A stretch of DNA of 64,000 bases from Monodelphis domestica (Eukaryota; Chordata; Mammalia; Didelphimorphia; Didelphidae), in contig NC_077234.1 of assembly GCF_027887165.1 (NCBI RefSeq), forward strand, positions 189,139,319 to 189,203,318, written 5' to 3'. Made by a program: the position numbers and the translations under genes. The notes below the pieces were generated by a model that had not been told where the DNA came from, made no database searches, and saw nothing but the letters and a program-made list of their open reading frames with translations. Shown here in pieces: positions 56,601 to 64,000 of the stretch (position 1 is the stretch's first letter; the number at the start of each line of letters is the position of its first letter).

Positions 56601-59381
56601 TCAGGTTCTTCAGATTTACATATGAATGAAGCAGGAACTTTAGTCTCTCTAGTAAATGCTGTACCAGATGAACTTGTAACATCCTCCTCCTCCCCTTCCT
56701 CCTCCTCCTCCTCTTCTTCTTCCTCCTCCTCCTCTTCCTCTTCCTCATCTTCCTCCTCCTCCTCTTCTTCTTCCTCCTCCTCCTCCTCATCATCATCTTG
56801 GGATTTCTAAAAACGAAATAACAAATTATTTCACGATAAAAATGTTTCTCTTCAAATAAGACTATGGAATATTTAGCTAACCAAGTTCTCACTTAAAGAT
56901 TAATGACATGTCCATCTCTCTTATTCTTTTCAACCCTTTTGTCTTAAGATTGGAAATTCTTAAAAGAAATCTACTCCTGTTTCAGTCAATACCTTCTTTA
57001 GATTACAAATGCTAACTTACTTTAACAACTGAGAGCTGGGACCCATCATTAGGTTTAAAGTTGTTTAAGTCACTCCTAAGGCATAATTAGGAGAATTCGA
57101 AGAAAAGACATGTATGTAGAAGACAATAAATAAGTCAGTATATTTTCCTTTATGCTAAATGTACCAGTTATCAATTACATGAGAGAAAGAATAAAGATAA
57201 TTCTTACTTTTTCTTCCTGAACTTTTTGAACCTCTGAGTTAAAGTCCTCTTGATGGCTACTGTCTTCATCAGTATCACTGCAAACACCACAGAAAAAAGT
57301 AGGAGGAAGCTTTAGTGTTTCTGCTTTTGCTCTCTCGTCAGATGTTGGTTTCTTTTCCCAGATAATTACACATTCTTTATCGTGACCTGGAACATCTCCT
57401 ATAAGAAAAAAAACATTCATCATTAAAAGACAAAAGTAGGCATAAGATCAAAGTACCTGAATATGGTAATATCAACATATATTCCAATAACCAAACAACA
57501 GTAATTCATATGCCACCAAAATAAAGACTAGTGATTTTTAAAAATGCTCCTGTAGGAATAAGTCATTTATTGTAGTAAATCAAATCTTGCCTCTCCTTCT
57601 CCTACTGATATTTTCTCTCCCTACATTTTGTTTCCCCCTTTTTTCTCCCTCAGCCCAATCTCTATCAGAGATTCTGATTAATTCTAATAATTAATTATTA
57701 ATAATTATCTAACAAGTTAATTCTAAAAAATTCTTCTCCCTTCACCCTATGGTAAATAGGAAAATATAACAATTAAAATTATATAGAGCAATAATTCTTT
57801 TTTTTACATACTACAATACAAAGGTATATTTAATTACTTTAAATTATGTACATTGTTTTACTTATACCGAATAAGTAAAATTGCTATGGAATTACGGATG
57901 ATTCTAACTTAAAGAATATATATTTGGCTTAAAGTAAATCATATGTTAAACTAATACATTCTAGAAGAATATACTCTAGTTTCATTATACAGTTGGAAAT
58001 ACCCAGCTAAACATGAGGGAAAAAATGTGGGGAAAATGAATTTAAGAGAAGGGGGATTCTTAGGCTCAGAAATATTTTCTAGAATTCTAGGGAAAGATCA
58101 TGAATTGGAAAAATGATGCAGAAGGCAAGTAAACAGAAAGCTGAATATAAATTCTAGAATCCATAGAAGTTGCTAGCTTCCTCAATATCCAAATTTATTT
58201 TGATTCCAGTCTCATAGAATATTTTCCCTCTAGGATAATGGCAGGTTTTTTTTTTCCTTTTTCTTGGCAGCATAATCTTATTTTGTAATGATAGACATAA
58301 GATAAAATACAATTTCTATTTATGATTCAAAGTCAACTTTGCTAAAATTTGTATATCAAAACAAATAATAGCCATTTGTATAATTTGTTACAAATCTCTA
58401 TGTAAATTGTGTGTGCTTTTTAGGTTGATGCTAAGTAGACACTTTAAGATTTAAGAATCTATAAGATGTTTTAAGTGATATAACCATCATTTTATATTAG
58501 TTTACCTGCTACAAATTCTTGGGATCCTTTACATTCACCTGGGTCATCTGGATATAGTTTTCCATTAAGTTTCTTGACAGCTGTTTCAAAATCTTCATCT
58601 TAAAAATATGATTGTTGGTGTCAAACAAATGATTAAATACTGGCTAGTGCAGAGTATAACATAATTATTTAAGATGGGTTAAAAAAACATTAAATTCAAG
58701 TAATATAAATAGAAGCCAGTGACAAATATGAGACAACACACGAAATGCTAGAAAGGCATGAAGGTTAGAAAGACATTTCAAATCCTACTTTTGACATTTA
58801 CTAGCTATATGAATAAGAGAAAGCCATTTAATGTGAAAATCAAGCAATTCCCTACCACTAAAAGACAGTTTGTAAGCTTCATCACTGAAGAGAGTCCCCA
58901 CATAGCAAAATGATAGCAGCCACAAATATATTTGTACATGGTATATAAAAAGGATTTTTTTTTAATCTGAGCTAGATGAACTCTTTAAGATTTCTTACAA
59001 GATTCTGTGATTCGAAAATTGTTCCAACTAATTCTATGAAACAAATTAAACAGATTTCCAAAAATTTAAAACTGCATCAAAACTTTTGAGAAATTTTATA
59101 TAAACCCTGGCAACATTGTAATGAGGCACATTAAATATTTATATCAATACCTAGATATGCATAAATGTCTGCAATACTAGAGGACAAGAGCAGGGGATGA
59201 AATGAGGTCTTACCATCATCTTCTTCCTCACTAATGTAATCTGGTCTATTCTTATAGCAGAAAAAAGTTGGAGGAAGTTTAAGATCAACAGCAAGAGCTT
59301 TTTGTTCCGGAGTAGGGGTTAACTCATATACAATGAGTACTTCATCTGTGTAAAGTTCTTCTGGTTCCTTCTTCACTTCAG
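50309..59381 (-). CDS. RANBP2: RANBP2 (Nup358), 3' part: exons 21-29, C-terminal 642 residues
   Basis: Nine exons on the minus strand join in phase with GT-AG borders: 59381-59214, 58598-58506, 57398-57208, 56806-56494, 55110-55006, 54478-54333, 52585-52312, 52204-51870 and 50614-50309. The product is the C-terminal part of the giant cytoplasmic-filament nucleoporin that binds Ran-GTP, SUMO-RanGAP1 and Ubc9 and acts as a SUMO E3 ligase. In order the sequence shows IR1 ([20 protein letters not shown]), the M linker, IR2 ([20 protein letters not shown]; both repeats share LKLPPTFFC), an acidic tract, an FG segment ([15 protein letters not shown]), the fourth Ran-binding domain (core [34 protein letters not shown]) and a cyclophilin domain ending ITECGQI. 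The nine exons equal the number I recall after the giant human exon 20, which is not in the window. The neighbour downstream is CCDC138 on the same strand. The identification is certain; the exon 24 acidic tract is unusual. Confidence 0.97.
50615..51869. other. RANBP2 intron 28
   Basis: Contains the partial CORE-SINE at 51500-51656 and a MIR-like patch at about 50840-50970. No further exon. Confidence 0.6.
51500..51656 (-). mobile_element. CORE-SINE, partial
   Basis: Minus-strand SINE in RANBP2 intron 28: gggataggcaacggggtaaa, gacttgcccaaggtcaccca, tttatctactgagccatcta. Confidence 0.85.
51870..52204 (-). CDS. RANBP2: RANBP2 exon 28: end of RanBD4 and start of cyclophilin domain
   Basis: The acceptor is ttatag and the donor TGCCAA|gtaagt; the exon ends in phase 0. 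It encodes [17 protein letters not shown], the closing helix of the Ran-binding domain, a short linker ([17 protein letters not shown]), then the cyclophilin fold from [20 protein letters not shown] to [11 protein letters not shown]. The Arg of FHR and the Phe of PDF correspond to catalytic Arg55 and Phe60 of cyclophilin A. Confidence 0.97.
52312..52585 (-). CDS. RANBP2: RANBP2 exon 27: core of Ran-binding domain 4
   Basis: The acceptor is tttgttttag and the donor GCAG|gtgagt. The exon encodes [20 protein letters not shown] and [20 protein letters not shown], then [20 protein letters not shown] and [12 protein letters not shown]. The PH-like fold that grips the C-terminal switch of Ran-GTP is recognisable from WKERG, RILMRR and the NHVIT turn. 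Confidence 0.97.
53268..53472. mobile_element. hAT-like MITE, copy 3 (degraded)
   Basis: The interior (tggcacagagggtg, gaggacttcctccctccact, agcttgaaattgcaatttgg) resembles copy 1. The right end reads catttgccaatgctg and the left end is lost. It lies in RANBP2 intron 26. Confidence 0.5.
53584..53895. mobile_element. hAT-like MITE, copy 4
   Basis: It starts CAGTGATGGTGAACCTTTAG and ends CATAGGTTCACCATCACTG. The flanks gtataagc / gtataggg form a 6-of-8 duplication. The termini are perfect inverted repeats over about 17 bases. It lies 100 bp from degraded copy 3 in RANBP2 intron 26. Confidence 0.88.
54333..54478 (-). CDS. RANBP2: RANBP2 exon 26: linker into RanBD4
   Basis: The acceptor is atttcttag and the donor CCAGAG|gtaatt; the exon ends in phase 0. 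It encodes [20 protein letters not shown], an acidic [17 protein letters not shown], then [11 protein letters not shown], the usual entry sequence of a Ran-binding domain. Confidence 0.95.
55006..55110 (-). CDS. RANBP2: RANBP2 exon 25: FG segment before RanBD4
   Basis: The acceptor is tttatttag and the donor CAAAAG|gtaagg. The exon encodes [20 protein letters not shown] and [14 protein letters not shown], close to the human stretch before [11 protein letters not shown]. Two FG-type dipeptides bind transport receptors in the family. Confidence 0.95.
55335..55526 (+). mobile_element. CORE-SINE
   Basis: Plus-strand SINE in RANBP2 intron 24: gtggttcagtggattgagag, gttcaaatctgttctcagat, ggacaagtcacttaacccct, ending in poly(A). 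Confidence 0.92.
56218..56319 (-). mobile_element. CORE-SINE, truncated, with 10-bp target duplication
   Basis: Only the 3' half is present (tttaaacccttaccttctgt to caatgggggtcaagtgact). GTTACTGTTA at 56208-56217 and 56320-56329 shows it inserted already truncated. It sits 165 bp past the exon 24 donor. Confidence 0.9.
56494..56806 (-). CDS. RANBP2: RANBP2 exon 24: acidic tract plus conserved linker
   Basis: The acceptor is gtttttag and the donor CCAAG|gtaaaa; the exon starts in phase 0 and ends in phase 1. After KSQ, which aligns with human KSQTEE, come 39 residues of which 38 are Glu or Asp (codons GAG/GAA/GAT; one Gly). The conserved human features resume as [28 protein letters not shown] and ADSTSQ. 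The frame is intact over the whole exon and both ends match human, so the repeat is coding rather than intronic. The opposite strand gives a spurious poly-Ser frame. Confidence 0.9.
56681..56797 (-). repeat. GAG/GAA trinucleotide repeat coding for poly-Glu in RANBP2
   Basis: This is a purine-only run on the coding strand, broken only by GAT codons. Read in frame it gives three Asp, 13 Glu, one Asp, 17 Glu, one Gly, three Glu and one Asp. The mix of GAG and GAA codons argues against a pure slippage product; several interruptions are fixed. Confidence 0.93.
57208..57398 (-). CDS. RANBP2: RANBP2 exon 23: IR2 repeat
   Basis: The acceptor is tttcttatag and the donor GAAAAA|gtaaga; the exon ends in phase 0. 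It encodes [20 protein letters not shown], then [18 protein letters not shown] and [14 protein letters not shown]. The CVIIW stretch is the second SUMO-interacting core, and LKLPPTFFC repeats the IR1 signature of exon 21. Confidence 0.95.
57399..58505. other. RANBP2 intron 22
   Basis: AT-rich, no exon and no named repeat recognised. Confidence 0.6.
58506..58598 (-). CDS. RANBP2: RANBP2 exon 22: M segment between IR1 and IR2
   Basis: The acceptor is tttttaag and the donor GCAG|gtaaac; the phase fits both neighbours. It encodes [20 protein letters not shown] and [10 protein letters not shown], matching the human linker that begins [16 protein letters not shown]. The second half is more divergent, as expected for a linker. 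Confidence 0.95.
59214..59381 (-). CDS. RANBP2: RANBP2 exon 21: SUMO-interacting IR1 repeat
   Basis: The acceptor is tttttttatag and the donor GATG|gtaaga. The exon enters with two bases completing a codon and leaves in phase 1. It encodes [20 protein letters not shown], then [16 protein letters not shown] and an acidic ISEEEDD end. The VLIV core is the hydrophobic SUMO-interacting motif of IR1, and the remainder contacts Ubc9 in the human complex (family knowledge). This is the first exon visible from the right edge; nothing resembling exon 20 occurs between it and position 64000. Confidence 0.95.
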
Positions 59382-59905
59382 CTATAAAAAAAATACAGTA
59401 AAATCATAAAGCCTAAGTTTTAATAATCACTATTAGAGCCTTAGAACTACAGAATAATTTCTGCAATAAGGCATATAAAAATATTATATTTTAATGCAAA
59501 AAACTCATGAAGTAATCATTTTAAATTTTTTTCATATTCTGTATGAGACACACTACTATCTTCCTACATTGAACAAAAGATCTTTTATAGTTTTAAAGAA
59601 TTATCTTTAGTTATTTAGGTAAGATAATGTGCATACGTTCTAATCCAATTCTAAAACTTTATAAAATGTAAATTATTAAAGAGCCTTTTTTACTTGCTAA
59701 TAGTAACTAGGAAAGAGCCATGCACATGCAATTGAAGATAAACTTTTAAGTTAGGAAAATATAACAAAAAATAAGTTAATATAAGATAAATAATCAACCT
59801 TGAATTTCGCCTGCAGGGAAATCACATAACTCCCCTTAAAATGTTATGTGGTATTAGTTTAAAAGTTCTTTATATGCCAGATTAAGGCTTTAGACAAGCA
59901 CATGT

Positions 59906-59907
<2 letters not shown>

Positions 59908-59965
<58 letters not shown>
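59908..59965. repeat. (CA)29 microsatellite
   Basis: About 58 uninterrupted bases of alternating C and A lie in RANBP2 intron 20, 527 bp upstream of exon 21 in transcription order. A run this long and pure is probably length-polymorphic. Confidence 0.95.
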
Positions 59966-59966
<1 letters not shown>

Positions 59967-60455
59967 GCAATTTCATATACTGCCTAACAAAATAATAAAA
60001 AATACTCCCTCAAAAAACATGTTAATTTGAACTTCAACATTTTACCTTCAGGTAAGACCTCTGTGGCTAAAAATCATGCAAAAACTTTTCTTTATCCTAA
60101 ACTTGTAGGATAGGTAACTAGATCCAAAGGAGCTAATCACAGTTTTAAGCTAAAGAGACCAACTACAACATTAAACTAATTCATGCATGGTAGGGATCCA
60201 TTTATCTGTCTATAAGTGAAATAATTTTCTTTTCTCCTGCTGTCTTTACAACTAACATCTTCTGATCATCCCATTTAAGAATACTGACAACTGTTATGTT
60301 GGAAGAACATAAGGATAATATAAGGGCATACAAATAGTACAATAATAATTAGACCAAAAATAAAGTCAAGAGATGCAAGGTTCTAATCTTATTTTTTCTA
60401 TGATAATAAGCTTTGTAATCTATAGAAGTCATTTCTTTTTTCAGGACTCAAAAAT

Positions 60456-60650
60456 ATTAATTTTTAATTTAATTTATTTTTAAATTTAATTTATTTATTA
60501 TAATATTTAATTTAATTTATTTGTTATAATAAAAATAATTAAATTTAATTAGTTTTCAAATTAATTTTGAATCAATAATCGATTCTAGATTAAATAAAAT
60601 GATGGATTAAATAAATTAAATAATTAAATTAATTTAAAGAAGAAAATTTT
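60456..60650. repeat. AT-rich low-complexity block
   Basis: A stretch of taattt/aaatta words, with very little G or C, can fold back on itself at many places. No repeat family was recognised. Confidence 0.6.
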
Positions 60651-62044
60651 TAAGATGAAGGCTTGTTTTAGATCGAATCTGATCTAATCATGAAAGGATC
60701 TTTAAGTCTCTTCCAAATCAAATGTTCTGAATTATATAATTAGAACCAATTCTTGCTGTCCCATTTCAATTGTTAATAGAGTTCTTCTATTTCTTTTCAA
60801 CAGAAAGAACTCTTTAAGTTTTATTTTATTTTTCAATTTAAACTATCCAATATAGCTTAATAACAAATGTATATTCAAAAAATACTATGAGTTGAAGCTT
60901 AAAGAAATCCAGCAAATATTTAAACACATGGAGATTACATGAGATCAGTGCACAGTACCTTATAGAAATCTGCTTTATCAACAATGTAATGGGAAAATTT
61001 GTTACAAGCAGTTACCTTTTACTTGCAACACTTGAAGACTGTTTTCCCCGAAAACTAACATGTGACAGTTGGCTATGCAATATATTATTTCCTGATTGAA
61101 CATTTTCTATGCTATGAAATGAACAAGAAACTGAGAAGTGAATGTAGTAGGCCAAGTCAAAATGAGTGAAGTAGTGAAAAGCAATGTAGCAAAAAGTAAT
61201 GACTGCGTAGAACTATCCTCAAAACAGAATAAGGCAATAAAAAAATATGTGCAAGCATTACAGTATGTTAAATTATTTTCAAAAGATGTCTTCACCAAAA
61301 ATCAGCATTCTTTAACATGCATGTCTTAAATTGTTAAACATTTAATTTCATAATGCAAAAAATACTTTGTCAAAAGACTGCCAACTAAGAAAACTAAATT
61401 CATCTCACACTGAGTGCACTTTATACCTTTGCTCTCAGGCTGTGAGGAGGGGGTACTTGTCCAAAAAGCCATTGGATTAGATTTAAAAAGGCTAAAATTA
61501 AATCCTAGAAAATAAACAATGGTAAGGATTTGGGCACTGAAAGCAGGGAAAAAAAAAACTTGATTTTATTTTCCTTTTCTCCCTTAAAAACACAACACCG
61601 TCCTGTTCCCCAAACTCCTCACAAAGAAAAAAAATTAAGGTAATTTTTAGCACTTTATAGGTTGATCCAATACTATTTGATAGGCCAGTCATATCAGTTC
61701 CCACTGAATTACAAATATTTTAGTTTTCTGACCACTCTCAAAAAAAAAAAAAACAATCTTACATGAGGTTAAAAACAAACTGCCTGTGGTTTTCAGCTAC
61801 ACTTCAAAACACCCTCACAGTTGGAAGACTGGAGTCATAACTTAAATATTGGTAGGCCTACACATTTTCCCCAAAGAAGACTTTTAAAAAAATAACTGTT
61901 ATTCTATATTGTGCCATAGATAAATCATTAAACTATACCATTAAACTGGTATAACTATATTTTCTAGTTAATGAATCCTACAAATTAGTTAAGGAACAGT
62001 AAGTGCAACTGTTTAAACATTCCCTAGTTATTGTGAATCAGTAA

Positions 62045-62200
62045 GAACACTGTTAGGACCTGATTCTGACACTTAACTGTGTTACCTTGATAAGTCACTT
62101 AACCCCTTGTGAGGCTCAGTTTCCTCATCTGTAAAATGAGGGAGTAGGACTAGATGACCTCTGAGGTGCCTTCCAGCTCTAGAGCTATGATCTTATAAGA
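62045..62200 (+). mobile_element. MIR/THER-like CORE-SINE
   Basis: Contains ttgataagtcacttaacccc, ctcagtttcctcatctgtaa, ggactagatgacctctgagg and ccttccagctctagagctat, a well-preserved ancient SINE. Confidence 0.85.
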
Positions 62201-62961
62201 AATCAACTGTGTGTTTGAAGGATTGTCTAAAAAGAAAGTTAATGTTAATTATCAGAATATTACATATAGAATGGTAGCTTTTTTGCAAACGAATATTTTT
62301 AGGTTTATGTAGATTAGTCATTTGAATATCCTTTCTTTTAAAATAGCCACTAAACTTCCCAAAGTACACTGCACAATTCATTTTTAAACACCAACTTCTA
62401 TAGAAATTCACTACCAATTTCTTAAAAGTTTATAAAGAAAATTCAGTTAATAAATTATCCTGGAGGGATGCAAAATTTGAGGACAAAGTTAAAACTAAAT
62501 CTTCACCTAGGAAATGAATTACAAATACAGCCATTTTCAAACAAAGGGCACAAATTGTACAAGGCCAGAAACATTTATATTTGATCTACTTTCAAAAGAT
62601 TTTACTTTTAAAGGATTTTGGCCTTTCACAAAATACTGAATTAACAAAAGAATTTCAATACTTTGTGTACTTATCCATTATAACTAACCTTCACTCAAGC
62701 ATATTATTGTTAATGACTGAAAATATGAAAGAAAATAGGCCACTGAAGAACCAACTCTGGCAGAGGTTTTGTGCATTAGATATGTAAATTTAAAATGTAC
62801 AAGCAAAAGAATGTTAAAGGTAAGGTGAACTTTTAATAAATTTTTGATTAATATATTTTAATAAAATTGATTCCCTTGGTAATCCTGTATTTTGTATATT
62901 TAAAAACACTCTGATAAAAGATGCAGGTTTCACCAGACTGCAAAAAAATGAACATGACACA

Positions 62962-63155
62962 GGGACAGCTGGATGGCTCAGTGGATTGAGATATCGCTAA
63001 GCTTAGAGATGGGACTCTGTAGGTTCAAATCTGGTCTTAAGACACTTCCTAGCTATGTGACCCTGAACAAGTCACTTTATCCTATTGCCTACACTCTTCT
63101 ACCTTAGAACCAACTGGTTCTAAGACAGAAGGGTTAGCACTTTTTTTTTTTAAGT
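62962..63155 (+). mobile_element. CORE-SINE
   Basis: Plus-strand SINE: agggacagctggatggctca, aggttcaaatctggtcttaa, aacaagtcactttatcctat, with a T-rich end. ACATGACA-like flanks suggest a short duplication. Confidence 0.88.
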
Positions 63156-64000
63156 ACATGACAGAAAAGAAGGTAAGAACCCCTACTTTAAATTGCAAAT
63201 TAAGAGATTTACATATTGTAACTATCTTTTTTGTGATGCTTTTCAAACATATTTTTAGGATTTTTTAAACATGGAAGAAAGTTACAAAATAATTAGTTCT
63301 GTTCTCCAAACTATTTTTCTATGGAAACTTAATTTCTGTGTCAAAAATATTTTTCTATCTAAAGTATAGCTATTGATTTATATTTAAAATACTTGAAATG
63401 TATACTATTTCAAAAAATAAAATAAGCTTAACTTATTTTATTTGGAACCAAAATTTCCTCAGCCTGTGCCAATCAAGAAACTAGTGCTTCTGTCCAAAAT
63501 GTTCCATGGTCAATTTATTTTAGTTTAAGAAATTCTAAACTTTTCTCCACATCCCCTACTACAAACTGTTTTATATGATTTAACACAGATTACCAGATTC
63601 TCAATTAGTCAGGCATTTCCCAGATTCATCAGGAATTCCACTATCATTCCTTCAGATAAGAATTCATTTCATATAATATGCTTTAGGCTCAAATTCAATT
63701 CACATCAAATGTATATATCATCTTGCAATTTAATAGAACTACAAGTCTTCACACACAGTAAAAAAAATGTAGTGTCAGAAATTAAAATCTCTTTACAATG
63801 TTAAATGAAGATAACAAAGACCCTATAATGCTATGAGATCAAAACCCTTTTTTAAAATTACTCCTCAAACTAATTTTGGCTGAAAAAATTAAATTTAAAT
63901 ATTCTAAGGGAGAGTTATATCTTCTTAAAGGAATCTGATGATCTGCACCAAGCACCTTTTCTAAATGCAATTTTTAGCAAATAATACGGTAAAATGCTAA

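Larger units (their letters stand above)
59382..64000 (-). other. RANBP2 intron 20 (partial)
   Basis: There is no exon-like open frame on the minus strand. The interval holds a CA microsatellite (59908-59965), an AT-only block (60456-60650), a MIR/THER-like SINE (62045-62200) and a CORE-SINE (62962-63155). Its start relative to exon 20 lies outside the window. Confidence 0.8.

Noticed and set aside
56409..56810. Plus-strand 133-codon open frame with poly-Ser
   Set aside because: It is the complement of the RANBP2 acidic tract; the minus frame has homology and splice sites on both ends.
61138..61329. Plus-strand 63-codon frame
   Set aside because: No recognisable protein and no splice or promoter context; intronic noise.
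59382..64000. RANBP2 exon 20 (FG, zinc fingers, RanBD1-3)
   Set aside because: No long minus-strand frame or zinc-finger CxxC pattern occurs here; it must be beyond the right edge.

Overview
This is mammalian, almost certainly marsupial, genomic DNA carrying parts of two adjacent protein-coding genes on the minus strand. The marsupial call rests on many dispersed copies of a tRNA-like CORE-SINE (5' gggcagctaggtggctcagt, internal gttcaaatctggcctcagac) with fresh target-site duplications, together with marsupial-style L1 3' ends, abundant L2/CR1-type tails and a short hAT-like element. I cannot name the species.

Right part (about 50.3-64 kb): the 3' end of RANBP2 (nucleoporin Nup358), nine coding exons corresponding to human exons 21-29. 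They encode the SUMO-E3 internal repeats IR1-M-IR2, a strongly acidic linker, a short FG segment, the fourth Ran-binding domain and the C-terminal cyclophilin domain, ending at a stop at 50309. The very large exon 20 and everything upstream lie beyond the right edge; 59382-64000 is intron.

Middle (about 45-50.3 kb): the RANBP2 3' flank/UTR and a 5-kb intergenic gap with L2 and SINE copies, then a GC-rich promoter with ETS, CRE-like and NRF1-like sites at 44944-44993.

Left part (1-44.9 kb): CCDC138, transcribed away from RANBP2 on the same strand. Thirteen exons could be placed with consistent reading phase (1834 coding nt, 611 codons). The last one or two exons were not found and should lie left of position 1. 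RANBP2 followed by CCDC138 matches the order I recall for human chromosome 2.

Intron 13 of CCDC138 (1-12486) is dominated by a decayed L1 in plus orientation with two solo LTRs of one family inserted in opposite orientations. The most notable observations are: a 213-bp, 99% identical inverted repeat flanking CCDC138 exons 8-11; a 39-residue, nearly all Glu/Asp tract inside RANBP2; an antisense L1 end supplying the splice-acceptor region of CCDC138 exon 3; a 5'-end-only L1-like retrocopy with its own poly(A) and target duplication; and a GC-AG intron. I saw no CRISPR array, tRNA or rRNA gene, and no convincing novel multi-gene system.
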